From assembly GCF_050947335.1 (NCBI RefSeq), contig NW_027473594.1:151161-215160 (forward strand): DNA of 64,000 nucleotides, given 5' to 3'. The stretch is from Megachile rotundata (Eukaryota; Arthropoda; Insecta; Hymenoptera; Megachilidae). The first letter of the stretch is position 1. Every line of letters starts with the position of its first letter. This document shows positions 25,801 to 39,230 of this stretch, piece by piece. A program made the position numbers and the translations under genes. Under the pieces are notes generated by a model. The model made no database searches. It had not been told where the DNA came from and saw only the letters and a list, made by a program, of their open reading frames with translations.

Positions 25801-28800
25801 CGTTCTATCGATCATATAAGCATAATATCGCTAATAATATGAGTTAGATTGATAATAATAAGAGTAATGAGTATAGTAATTGTCGTTCTATCGATCATAT
25901 CTGCATAATATGGTCCATAATATGAGTTGGATTGATAACAGTGAGTGCAATAAGTATAGTAATTGTCGTTATATCGGTTATATAACCAAAATATGGCTAA
26001 TAATATGAGTTAGATTGATAACAGTGAGTGTAATATGTATAGTAATTTTCGTTCTATCGATCATATAAGCATAATATGGCCAATAATATGAGTTAGATTG
26101 ATAATATTAAGAGTAATAAGTATAGTAATTGTCGTTCTATCGGTTATATGACCAAAATATGGCTAATAATATGAGTTAGATTGATAACAGTGAGTGTAAT
26201 AAGTATAGTAATTGTCGTTCTATCGATCATATCTGCATAATATGGTTAATAATATGAGTTAGATTGATAATAATAAGAGTAATGAGTATAGTAATTGTCG
26301 TTCTATCGATCATATCTGCATAATATGGTTCATAATATGAGTTGGATTGATAACAGTGAGTGCAATAAGTATAGTAATTGTCGTTATATCGGTTATATAA
26401 CCAAAATATGCCTAATAATATGAGTTAGATTGATAACAGTGAGTGTAATATGTATAGTAATTTTCGTTCTATCGATCATATAAGCATAATATGGCCAATA
26501 ATATGAGTTAGATTGATAATATTAAGAGTAATAAGTATAGTAATTGTCGTTCTATCGGTTATATGACCAAAATATGGCTAATAATATGAGTTAGATTGAT
26601 AACAGTGAGTGTAATAAGTATAGTAATTGTCGTTCTATCGATCATATCTGCATAATATGGTTAATAATATGAGTTAGATTGAAAATAATAAGAGTAATGA
26701 GTATAGTAATTGTCGGTCTATCGGTCATATAACCATAATATGGCTAATAATATGAGTTAGATTGATAATAATAAGAGTACTGGGTATTGTAATTGTCATT
26801 CTATCGATCATATAAGCATAACATGGCTAATAATATGAGTTAGACTGATAATAGTGAGTGTAATAAGTATAGTAATTGTCGTTCTATCGGTCATATAAGC
26901 ACAATATGGCTAATAATATGAGTTAGATTGATAATAATAAGAGTAATAAGTATAGTAATTGTCGTTCTATCGATCATATAAGCATAATATGGATAATAAT
27001 ATGAGTTAGATTGAAAATAACAAGAATAATAAGTATATTAATTGTCGGTCTATCGATCATATAAGCATAATATGGCTAATAATATGTGTTAGATTGATAA
27101 TCATAAGAGTAATATGTATAGTAGTTGTCGTTCCATCGACGATATGAGCATAATATGGTAAATACTATGAGTTAGATTGATAACAATAGAAATAATAAGT
27201 ATAGTAATTGTCGTTCTATCGGTCATATAAGCACAATATGGCTAATAATATGAGTTAGATTGATAATAATGAGAGTAATAAGTATAGTAATTGTCGTTCT
27301 ATCGATCATATAAGCATAATATGGCCAATAATATGAGTTAGATTGATAATAATAGGAGTAATAAGTATAGTAATTGTCGTTCTATCGGTCATATAACCAT
27401 AATATGGCTAATAATATGAGTTAGACTGATAATAGTGAGTATAATAAGTATAGTAATTGTCGTTCTATCGGTCATATAAGCACAATATGGCTAATAATAT
27501 GAGTTAGATTGATAGTAATAAGAGTAATGAGTATTGTAATTGTCGTTCTATCGATCATATAAGCATAATATGGCTAATAATATGAGTTAGGTTGATAATA
27601 ATAGGAGTAATACGTATAGTAATTGTCGTTCTATCGATCATATAAGCATAATATCGCTAATAATATGAGTTAGATTGATAATAATAAGAGTAATGAGTAT
27701 AGTAATTGTCGTTCTATCGATCATATCTGCATAATATGGTTCATAATATGAGTTGGATTGATAACAGTGTGTGCAATAAGTATAGTAATTGTCGTTCTAT
27801 CGGTTATATAAACAAAATATGGCTAATAATATGAGTTAGATTGATAACAGTGAGTGTAATAAGTATAGTAATTTTCGTTCTATCGATCATATAAGCATAA
27901 TATGGCTAATAATATGAGTTAGATTGATAATATTAAGAGTAATAAGTATAGTAATTGTCGTTCTATCGGTTATATAACCAAAATATGGCTAATAATATGA
28001 GTTAGATTGATAACAGTGAGTGTAATAAGTATAGTAATTTTCGTTCTATCTATCATATAAGCATAATATGTCTAATAATATGAGTTAGATTGATAATAAT
28101 AAGAGTAATAAGTATAGTAATTGTCGTTCTATCGATCATATAAGCATAATATGGCCAATAATATGAGTTAGATTGATAATAATAAGAGTAATAATTATAG
28201 TAATTGTCGTTCTATCGATCATATCTGCATAATATGGTTAATAATATGAGTTAGATTGATAATAATAAGAGTAATGAGTATAGTAATTGTCGTTCTATCG
28301 GTTATATAACCGAAATATGGCTAATAATATGAGTTACATAGAAAACAGTGAGTGTAATAAGTATAATAATTTTCGTTCCATCTATCATATAAGCATAATA
28401 TGGCTAATAATATGAGTTAGATTGATAATAATAAGAGTAATAAGTATAGTAATTGTCGTTCTATCGATCATATAAGCATAATATGGCCAATAATATGAGT
28501 TAGATTGATAATAATAAGAGTAATAATTATAGTAATTGTCGTTCTATCGATCATATCTGCATAATATGGTTAATAATATGAGTTGGATTGATAAGAGTGA
28601 GTGCAATAAGTATAGTAATTTTCGTTCTATCGATCATATAAGCATAATATGGATAATAATATGAGTTAGATTGATAATAACAAGAATAATAAGTATATTA
28701 ATTGTCGTCCTATCGATCATATAGGCATAAAATGGCTAATAATATGAGTTAGATTGATAATAATAGGAGTAATAAGTATAGTAATTGTCGTCCTATCGAT

Positions 28801-31100
28801 CATATAAGCATAATATGGATAATCATATGAGTTAGATTGATAATAACAAGAATAATAAGTATATTAATTGTCGGTCTATCGATCATATAAGCATAATATG
28901 GCTAATAATATGTGTTAGATTGATAATCATAAGAGTAATATGTATAGTAGTTGTCGTTCCATCGACGATATGAGCATAATATGGTAAATACTATGAGTTA
29001 GATTGATAACAATAGAAATAATAAGTATAGTAATTGTCGTTCTATCGGTCATATAAGCACAATATGGCTAATAATATGAGTTAGATTGATAATAATGAGA
29101 GTAATAAGTATAGTAATTGTCGTTCTATCGATCATATAAGCATAATATGGCCAATAATATGAGTTAGATTGATAATAATAGGAGTAATAAGTATAGTAAT
29201 TGTCGTTCTATCGGTCATATAACCATAATATGGCTAATAATATGAGTTAGACTGATAATAGTGAGTATAATAAGTATAGTAATTGTCGTTCTATCGGTCA
29301 TATAAGCACAATATGGCTAATAATATGAGTTAGATTGATAGTAATAAGAGTAATGAGTATTGTAATTGTCGTTCTATCGATCATATAAGCATAATATGGC
29401 TAATAATATGAGTCAGGTTGATAATAATAGGAGTAATACGTATAGTAATTGTCGTTCTATCGATCATATAAGCATAATATCGCTAATAATATGAGTTAGA
29501 TTGATAATAATAAGAGTAATGAGTATAGTAATTGTCGTTCTATCGATCATATCTGCATAATGTGGTCCATAATATGAGTTGGATTGATAACAGTGAGTGC
29601 AATAAGTATAGTAATTGTCGTTATATCGGTTATATAACCAAAATATGGCTAATAATATGAGTTAGATTGATAACAGTGAGTGTAATATGTATAGTAATTT
29701 TCGTTCTATCGATCATATAAGCATAATATGGCCAATAATATGAGTTAGATTGATAATATTAAGAGTAATAAGTATAGTAATTGTCGTTCTATCGGTTATA
29801 TGACCAAAATATGGCTAATAATATGAGTTAGATTGATAACAGTGAGTGTAATAAGTATAGTAATTGTCGTTCTATCGATCATATAAGCATAATATGGCCA
29901 ATAATATGAGTTAGATTGATAATAATAAGAGTAATAATTATAGTAATTGTCGTTCTATCGATCATATCTGCATAATATGGTTAATAATATGAGTTAGATT
30001 GATAATAATAAGAGTACTGGGTATTGTAATTGTCATTCTATCGATCATATAAGCATAACATGGCTAATAATATGAGTTAGACTGATAATAGTGAGTGTAA
30101 TAAGTATAGTAATTGTCGTTCTATCGGTCATATAAGCACAATATGGCTAATAATATGAGTTAGATTGATAATAATAAGAGTAATAAGTATAGTAATTGTC
30201 GTTCTATCGATCATATAAGCATAATATGGATAATAATATGAGTTAGATTGAAAATAACAAGAATAATAAGTATATTAATTGTCGGTCTATCGATCATATA
30301 AGCATAATATGGCTAATAATATGTGTTAGATTGATAATCATAAGAGTAATATGTATAGTAGTTGTCGTTCCATCGACGATATGAGCATAATATGGTAAAT
30401 ACTATGAGTTAGATTGATAACAATAGAAATAATAAGTATAGTAATTGTCGTTCTATCGGTCATATAAGCACAATATGGCTAATAATATGAGTTAGATTGA
30501 TAATAATGAGAGTAATAAGTATAGTAATTGTCGTTCTATCGATCATATAAGCATAATATGGCCAATAATATGAGTTAGATTGATAATAATAGGAGTAATA
30601 AGTATAGTAATTGTCGTTCTATCGGTCATATAACCATAATATGGCTAATAATATGAGTTAGACTGATAATAGTGAGTATAATAAGTATAGTAATTGTCGT
30701 TCTATCGGTCATATAAGCACAATATGGCTAATAATATGAGTTAGATTGATAGTAATAAGAGTAATGAGTATTGTAATTGTCGTTCTATCGATCATATCTG
30801 CATAATATGGTTCATAATATGAGTTGGATTGATAACAGTGAGTGCAATAAGTATAGTAATTGTCGTTATATCGGTTATATAACCAAAATATGGCTAATAA
30901 TATGAGTTAGATTGATAACAGTGAGTGTAATATGTATAGTAATTTTCGTTCTATCGACCATATAAGCATAATATGGCCAATAATATGAGTTAGATTGATA
31001 ATATTAAGAGTAATAAGTATAGTAATTGTCGTTCTATCGGTTATATGACCAAAATATGGCTAATAATATGAGTTAGATTGATAACAGTGAGTGTAATAAG
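22840..31100 (+). repeat. Domain with undeleted marker monomers and exact 83-bp spacing
   Basis: Six marker monomers carry GTCGTTCCATCGACG at full 83-bp length, unlike the 80-bp form used everywhere else. They are followed by GTAAATACTATGAG and GATAACAATAGAAATAATAAG-type sequence. The CCATCG positions are 22983, 24643, 25307, 27133, 28959 and 30370. The spacings are 1660, 664, 1826, 1826 and 1411 bp, exactly 20, 8, 22, 22 and 17 monomers. About 25.1-26.2 kb matches 28.8-29.9 kb at 3652 bp (44 monomers), and 26.8-27.6 kb matches 30.0-30.8 kb at 3237 bp (39 monomers). GTTATATCGG and ATATGACC monomers are frequent here. The domain appears to have amplified separately. Confidence 0.85.
27650..28820 (+). 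repeat. 1.17-kb block, copy 1 (partner 31136-32306)
   Basis: Matches 31136-32306 at an offset of 3486 bp, exactly 42 monomers. Shared rare variants are ATATGTCTAATAATATG inside a CTATCTATC context and GAAAACAGTGAG in place of GATAACAGTGAG. The block is related to the GTACTATCG cassette family but lacks its head. Confidence 0.84.
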
Positions 31101-31135
31101 TATAGTAATTGTCGTTCCATCGATCATATCTGCAT

Positions 31136-32306
31136 AATATGGTTAATAATATGAGTTAGATTGATAATAATAAGAGTAATGAGTATAGTAATTGTCGTTC
31201 TATCGATCATATCTGCATAATATGGTTCATAATATGAGTTGGATTGATAACAGTGTGTGCAATAAGTATAGTAATTGTCGTTCTATCGGTTATATAAACA
31301 AAATATGGCTAATAATATGAGTTAGATTGATAACAGTGAGTGTAATAAGTATAGTAATTTTCGTTCTATCGATCATATAAGCATAATATGGCTAATAATA
31401 TGAGTTAGATTGATAATATTAAGAGTAATAAGTATAGTAATTGTCGTTCTATCGGTTATATAACCAAAATATGGCTAATAATATGAGTTAGATTGATAAC
31501 AGTGAGTGTAATAAGTATAGTAATTTTCGTTCTATCTATCATATAAGCATAATATGTCTAATAATATGAGTTAGATTGATAATAATAAGAGTAATAAGTA
31601 TAGTAATTGTCGTTCTATCGATCATATAAGCATAATATGGCCAATAATATGAGTTAGATTGATAATAATAAGAGTAATAATTATAGTAATTGTCGTTCTA
31701 TCGATCATATCTGCATAATATGGTTAATAATACGAGTTAGATTGATAATAATAAGAGTAATGAGTATAGTAATTGTCGTTCTATCGGTTATATAACCGAA
31801 ATATGGCTAATAATATGAGTTACATTGAAAACAGTGAGTGTAATAAGTATAATAATTTTCGTTCTATCTATCATATAAGCATAATATGGCTAATAATATG
31901 AGTTAGATTGATAATAATAAGAGTAATAAGTATAGTAATTGTCGTTCTATCGATCATATAAGCATAATATGGCCAATAATATGAGTTAGATTGATAATAA
32001 TAAGAGTAATAATTATAGTAATTGTCGTTCTATCGATCATATCTGCATAATATGGTTAATAATATGAGTTGGATTGATAAGAGTGAGTGCAATAAGTATA
32101 GTAATTTTCGTTCTATCGATCATATAAGCATAATATGGATAATAATATGAGTTAGATTGATAATAACAAGAATAATAAGTATATTAATTGTGGTCCTATC
32201 GATCATATAGTCATAAAATGGCTAATAATATGAGTTAGATTGATAATAATAGGAGTAATAAGTATAGTAATTGTCGTCCTATCGATCATATAAGCATAAT
32301 ATGGCT
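31136..32306 (+). repeat. 1.17-kb block, copy 2 (partner 27650-28820)
   Basis: This is the second copy of the 42-monomer-offset block. Private changes include AATACGAGTTAG near 31731, TGTGGTCCTATCG near 32190 and ATAGTCATAAAATGG near 32208. It leads directly into the ATAAGC-pair cassette at 32.6 kb. Confidence 0.83.
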
Positions 32307-35300
32307 AATAATATGAGTTAGATTGATAACAGTGAGTGTAATAGGTATAGTAATTGTCGTTCTATCGGTCATATAAGCACAATATGGCTAATAATATGAG
32401 TTAGATTGATAATAATGAGAGTAATAAGTATAGTTATTGTTGTTCTATCGATCATATAAGCATAATATGGCCAATAATATGAGTTAGATTGATAATAATA
32501 AGAGTAGTGAGTATAGTAATTGTCGTTCTATCGATCATATCTGCATAATATGGTTCATAATATGAGTTGGATTGATAATAATAAGAGTAATGAGTATAGT
32601 AATTGTCGTTCTATCGATCATATCTGCATAATAAGCTAATAATATGAGTTAGATTGATAATAATAAGAGTAATGAGTATTGCAATTGTCGTTCTATCGAT
32701 CATATCTGCATAATAAGCTAATAATATGAGTTAGATTGATAATAATAAGAGTAATGAGTATTGCAATTGTCGTTCTATCGATCATATCTGCATAATATGG
32801 TTAATAATATGAGTTAGATTGATAATAATAAGAGTAATAAGTATAGTAATTGTCGTTCTATCGATCATATAAGCATAATATGACTAATAATATGAGTTAG
32901 ATTGATAACAGTGAGTGTAGTAAGTATAGTAATTGTCGTTCAATCGGTTATATAACCAAAATATGGCTAATAATATGAGTTAGATTGATAACAGTGAGTG
33001 TAATAAGTATAGTAATTTTCGTTCTATCGATCATATAAGCATAATATGGCTAATAATATGAGTTAGATTGATAATATTAAGAGTAATAAGTATAGTAATT
33101 GTCGTTCTATCGATCATATAAGCATAATATGGCTAATAATATGAGTTAGATTGATAATAGTAAGAGTAATGAGTATAGTAATTTTCGTACTATCGATCAT
33201 ATAAACATAATATGTCTAATAATATGAGTTAGAATGATAATAATAAGAGTAATTATTATAGTAATTGTCGTTCTATCGATTATATCTGCATAATATGGTT
33301 AATAATATGAGTTAGATTGATAATAATAAGAGTAGTGAGTATAGTAATTATCGTTCTATCGATCATATCTGCATAATATGGTTCATAATATGAGTTGGAT
33401 TGATAACAGTGTGTGCAATAAGTATAGTAATTGTCGTTCTATCGGTTATATAAACAAAATATGGCTAATAATATGAGTTAGATTGATAACAGTGAGTGTA
33501 ATAAGTATAGTAATTTTCGTTCTATCGATCATATAAGCATAATATGGCTAATAATATGAGTTAGATTGATAATATTAAGAGTAATAAGTATAGTAATTGT
33601 CGTTCTATCGGTTATATAACCAAAATATGGCTAATAATATGAGTTAGATTGATAACAGTGAGTGTAATAAGTATAGTAATTTTCGTTCTATCTATCATAT
33701 AAGCATAATATGGCTAATAATATGAGTTAGATTGATAATAAAAAGAGTAATAAGTATAGTAATTGTCGTTCTATCTATCATATAAGCATAATATGGCTAA
33801 TAATATGAGTTAGATTGATAATAATAAGAGTAATAAGTATAGTAATTGTCGTTCTATCGATCATATAAGCATAATATGGCCAATAATATGAGTTAGATTG
33901 ATAATAATAAGAGTAATAATTATAGTAATTGTCGTTCTATCGATCATATCTGCATAATATGGTTAATAATATGAGTTGGATTGATAAGAGTGAGTGCAAT
34001 AAGTATAGTAATTTTCGTTCTATCGATCATATAAGCATAATATGGCTAATAATATGAGTTAGATTGATAATATCAAGAGTAATAAGTATAGTAATTGTCG
34101 TTCTATCGATCATATAAGCAAAATATGGCTAATAATATGAGTTAGATTGAAAATAATAAGAGTAATGAGTATAGTAATTGTCGTCCTATCGATCATATAG
34201 GCATAATATGGATAATAATATGAGTTAGATTGATAATAATAAGAGTAGTAAGTATAGCAATTGTCGTTCTATCGATCATATAAGCATAATATGGCTAATA
34301 ATATGAGTTAGATTGATAATAATAAGAGTAATAAGTATAGTAATTGTCATTCTATCGGTCATATAACCATAATATGGCTAATAATATGAGTTAGATTTAT
34401 AATAATAAGAGTAATAAGTATAGTAGTTGTTCCATCGACGATATGAGCATAATATGGTAAATACTATGAGTTAGATTGATAATAATAAGAATAATAAGTA
34501 TAGTAATTGTCATTCTATCGATCATATAAGCATAATATGGCTAATAATATGAGTTAGATTGATAATATTAAGAGTAATAAGTATAGTAATTGTCGTTCTA
34601 TCGATCATATAAGCATAATATGGCTAATAATATGAGTTAGATTGATAATAGTAAGAGTAATGAGTATAGTAATTGTCGTACTATCGATCATATAAGCATA
34701 ATATGTCTAATAATATGATTTAGAATGATAATAATAAGAGTAATTATTATAGTAATTGTCGTTCTATCGATTATATCTGCATAATATGGTTAGTAATATG
34801 AGTTAGATTGATAATAATAAGAGTAGTGAGTATAGTAATTATCGTTCTATCGATCATATCTGCATAATATGGTTCATAATATGAGTTGGATTGATAACAG
34901 TGTGTGCAATAAGTATAGTAATTGTCGTTCTATCGGTTATATAAACAAAATATGGCTAATAATATGAGTTAGATTGATAACAGTGAGTGTAATAAGTATA
35001 GTAATTTTCGTTCTATCGATCATATAAGCATAATATGGCTAATAATATGAGTTAGATTGATAATATTAAGAGTAATAAGTATAGTAATTGTCGTTCTATC
35101 GGTTATATAACCAAAATATGGCTAATAATATGAGTTAGATTGATAACAGTGAGTGTAATAAGTATAGTAATTTTCGTTCTATCTATCATATAAGCATAAT
35201 ATGGCTAATAATATGAGTTAGATTGATAATAATAAGAGTAATAAGTATAGTAATTGTCGTTCTATCGATCATATAAGCATAATATGGCCAATAATATGAG

Positions 35301-36534
35301 TTAGATTGATAATAATAAGAGTAATAATTATAGTAATTGTCGTTCTATCGATCATATCTGCATAATATGGTTAATAATATGAGTTAGATTGATAATAATA
35401 AGAGTAATGAGTATAGTATTTGTCGTTCTATCGGTTATATAACCGAAATATGGCTAATAATATGAGTTACATTGATAACAGTGAGTGTAATAAGTATAAT
35501 AATTTTCGTTCTATCTATCATATAAGCATAATATGGCTAATAATATGAGTTAGATTGATAATAATAAGAGTAATAAGTATAGTAATTGTCGTTCTATCGA
35601 TCATATAAGCATAATATGGCCAATAATATGAGTTAGATTGATAATAATAAGAGTAATAATTATAGTAATTGTCGTTCTATCGATCATATCTGCATAATGT
35701 GGTTAATAATATGAGTTGGATTGATAAGAGTGAGTGCAATAAGTATAGTAATTTTCGTTCTATCGATCATATAAGCATAATATGGCTAATAATATGAGTT
35801 AGATTGATAATAATAAGAGTAATGAATATTGCAATTGTCGTTCTATCGATCATATCTGCATAATATGGTTAATAATATGAGTTAGATTGATAATAATAAG
35901 AGTAATAAGTATAGTAATTGTCGTTCTATCGATCATATAAGCATAATATGACTAATAATATGAGTTAGATTGATAACAGTGAGTGTAGTAAGTATAGTAA
36001 TTGTCGTTCTATCGGTTATATAACCAAAATATGGCTAATAATATGAGTTAGATTGATAACAGTGAGTGTAATAAGTATAGTAATTTTCGTTCTATCGATC
36101 ATATAAGCATAATATGGCTAATAATATGAGTTAGATTGATAATATTAAGAGTAATAAGTATAGTAATTGTCGTTCTATCGATCATATAAGCATAATATGG
36201 CTAATAATATGAGTTAGATTGATAATAGTAAGAGTAATGAGTATAGTAATTGTCGTACTATCGATCATATAAGCATAATATGTCTAATAATATGAGTTAG
36301 AATGATAATAATAAGAGTAATTATTATAGTAATTGTCGTTCTATCGATTATATCTGCATAATATGGTTAATAATATGAGTTAGATTGATAATAATAAGAG
36401 TAGTGAGTATAGTAATTATCGTTCTATCGATCATATCTGCATAATATGGTTCATAATATGAGTTGGATTGATAACAGTGTGTGCAATAAGTATAGTAATT
36501 GTCGTTCTATCGGTTATATAAACAAAATATGGCT
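32306..36534 (+). repeat. Mosaic with three GTACTATCG cassettes
   Basis: This region contains the ATAAGC pair (AAGC at 32633 and 32715) and three GTACTATCG-headed cassettes near 33.2, 34.7 and 36.2 kb, with one 80-bp marker monomer (CCATCG at 34432). The cassette has thus been duplicated locally at about 1.5-kb spacing. Monomer order between the cassettes resembles 9.1-10.2 and 43.5-45.2 kb. Only satellite sequence is present. Confidence 0.75.
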
Positions 36535-37759
36535 AATAATATGAGTTAGAATGATAACAGTGAGTGTAATAAGTATAGTAATTTTCGTTCTATCGATCAT
36601 ATAAGCATAATATGGCTAATAATATGAGTTAGATTGATAATATTAAGAGTAATAAGTATAGTAATTGTCGTTCTATCGGTTATATAACCAAAATATGGCT
36701 AATAATATGAGTTAGATTGATAACAGTGAGTGTAATAAGTATTGTAATTTTCGTTCTATCTATCATATAAGCATAATATGGCTAATAATATGAGTTAGAT
36801 TGATAATAATAAGAGTAATAAGTATAGTAATTGTCGTTCTATCGATCATATAAGCATAATATGGCCAATAATATGAGTTAGATTGATAATAATAAGAGTA
36901 ATAATTATAGTAATTGTCGTTCTATCGATCATATCTGCATAATATGGTTAATAATATGAGTTAGATTGATAATAATAAGAGTAATGAGTATAGTAATTGT
37001 CGTTCTATTGGTCATATCTGCATAATATGTTTCATAATATGAGTTGGATTGATAACTGTGAGTGCAATAAGTATAGTAATTGTCGTTCTATCGGTTAATT
37101 AACCAAAATATGGCTAATAATATGAGTTAGATTGATAACAGTGAGTGTAATAAGTATAGTAATTGTCGTTCTATCGGTCATATAAGCACAATATGGCTAA
37201 TAATATGAGTTAGATTGATAATAATGAGAGTAATAGGTATAGTAATTTTCGTTCTATCGATCATATAAGCATAATATGGCCAATAATATGAGTTAGATTG
37301 ATAATAATATGGGTAATAAGTATAGTAATTGTCGTTCTATCGATCATATCTTCATAATATGGTTAATAATGTAAGTTAGATTGATAATAGTGAGTGTAAT
37401 AAGTATAGTAATTGTCGTTCTATCGATCATATGAACATAATATGGCTAATAATATGAGTTAGATTGAAAATAATAAGAGTAATGAGTATAGTAATTGTCG
37501 TTCTATCGGTCATATAACCATAATATGGCTAATAATATGAGTTAGATTGATAATAATAAGAGTACTGGGTATTGTAATTGTCATTCTATCGATCATATAA
37601 GCATAACATGGCTAATAATATGAGTTAGACTGATAATAGTGAGTGCAATAAGTATAGTAATTGTCGTTCTATCGGTCATATAAGCACAATATGGCTAATA
37701 ATATGAGTTAGATTGATAATAATGAGAGTAATAAGTATAGTAATTGTCGTTCTATCGGT
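36534..37759 (+). repeat. 1.2-kb block, copy 2 (partner 19275-20500)
   Basis: Second copy of the block containing ATATGTTTCATAATATG, GATAACTGTGAGTGC and GGTTAATTAACC (37093-37104). It lies 208 monomers from its partner. It differs by a few substitutions such as ATGAACATAATATGG near 37430 and CATAACATGG near 37602. Confidence 0.82.
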
Positions 37760-39230
37760 CATATAAGCATAATATCGCTAATAATATGAGTTAGATTGAT
37801 AATAATAAGAGTAATGAGTATAGTAATTGTCGTTCTATCGATCATATCTGCATAATATGGTTCATAATATGAGTTGGATTGATAACAGTGAGTGCAATAA
37901 GTATAGTAATTGTCGTTATATCGGTTATATAACCAAAATATGGCTAATAATATGAGTTAGATTGATAACAGTGAGTGTAATATGTATAGTAATTTTCGTT
38001 CTATCGATCATATAAGCATAATATGGCCAATAATATGAGTTAGATTGATAATATTAAGAGTAATAAGTATAGTAATTGTCGTTCTATCGGTTATATGACC
38101 AAAATATGGCTAATAATATGAGTTAGATTGATAACAGTGAGTGTAATAAGTATAGTAATTGTCGTTCTATCGATCATATCTGCATAATATGGTTAATAAT
38201 ATGAGTTAGATTGAAAATAATAAGAGTAATGAGTATAGTAATTGTCGTTCTATCGGTCATATAACCATAATATGGCTAATAATATGAGTTAGATTGATAA
38301 TAATAAGAGTACTGGGTATTGTAATTGTCATTCTATCGATCATATAAGCATAACATGGCTAATAATATGAGTTAGACTGATAATAGTGAGTGTAATAAGT
38401 ATAGTAATCGTCGTTCTATCGGTCATATAACCATAATATGGCTAATAATATGAGTTAGATTGATAATAATAAGAGTAATAAGTATAGTAATTGTCGTTCT
38501 ATCGATCATATAAGCATAATATGGCCAATAATATGAGTTAGATTGATAATAATAAGAGTAATAATTATAGTAATTGTCGTTCTATCGATCATATCTGCAT
38601 AATATGGTTAATAATATGAGTTGGATTGATAAGAGTGAGTGCAATAAGTATAGTAATTTTCGTTCTATCGATCATATAAGCATAATATGGATAATAATAT
38701 GAGTTAGATTGATAATAACAAGAATAACAAGTATATTAATTGTCGTCCTATCGATCATATAGGCATAAAATGGCTAATAATATGAGTTAGATTGATAATA
38801 ATAGGAGTAATAAGTATAGTAATTGTCGTCCTATCGATCATATAAGCATAATATGGATAATAATATGAGTTAGATTGATAATAACAAGAATAATAAGTAT
38901 ATTAATTGTCGGTCTATCGATCATATAAGCATAATATGGCTAATAATATGTGTTAGATTGATAATAATAAGAGTAATAAGTATAGTAGTTGTTCCATCGA
39001 CGATATGAGCATAATATGGTAAATACTATGAGTTAGATTGATAATAATAAGAATAATAAGTATAGTAATTGTCATTCTATCGATCATATAAGCATAATAT
39101 GGCTAATAATATGAGTTAGATTGATAATAATAAGAGTAATAAGTATAGTAATTGTCGTCCTATCGATCATATAAGCATAATATGGCCAATAATATGAGTT
39201 AGATTGATAATAATAAGAGTAATAATTATA
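37759..39230 (+). repeat. Transition stretch between mosaic domains
   Basis: The first part (to about 38.4 kb) carries GTTATATCGG, ATATGACC and AGTACTGGGTATTG monomers like 23.6-24.4 and 26.3-26.9 kb. The second part (about 38.4-39.2 kb) switches to the CCAATAAT, AAGAGTGAGTGC, ATAACAAGAATAATAAG and 80-bp marker order (CCATCG at 38994) typical of 5-14 kb. The switch is within the satellite and in register. Confidence 0.75.

Noticed and set aside
22983..30370. Foreign insertion marked by TTCCATCGACG monomers
   Set aside because: These monomers keep the satellite framework on both sides and the normal 83-bp length, so they are divergent satellite copies.
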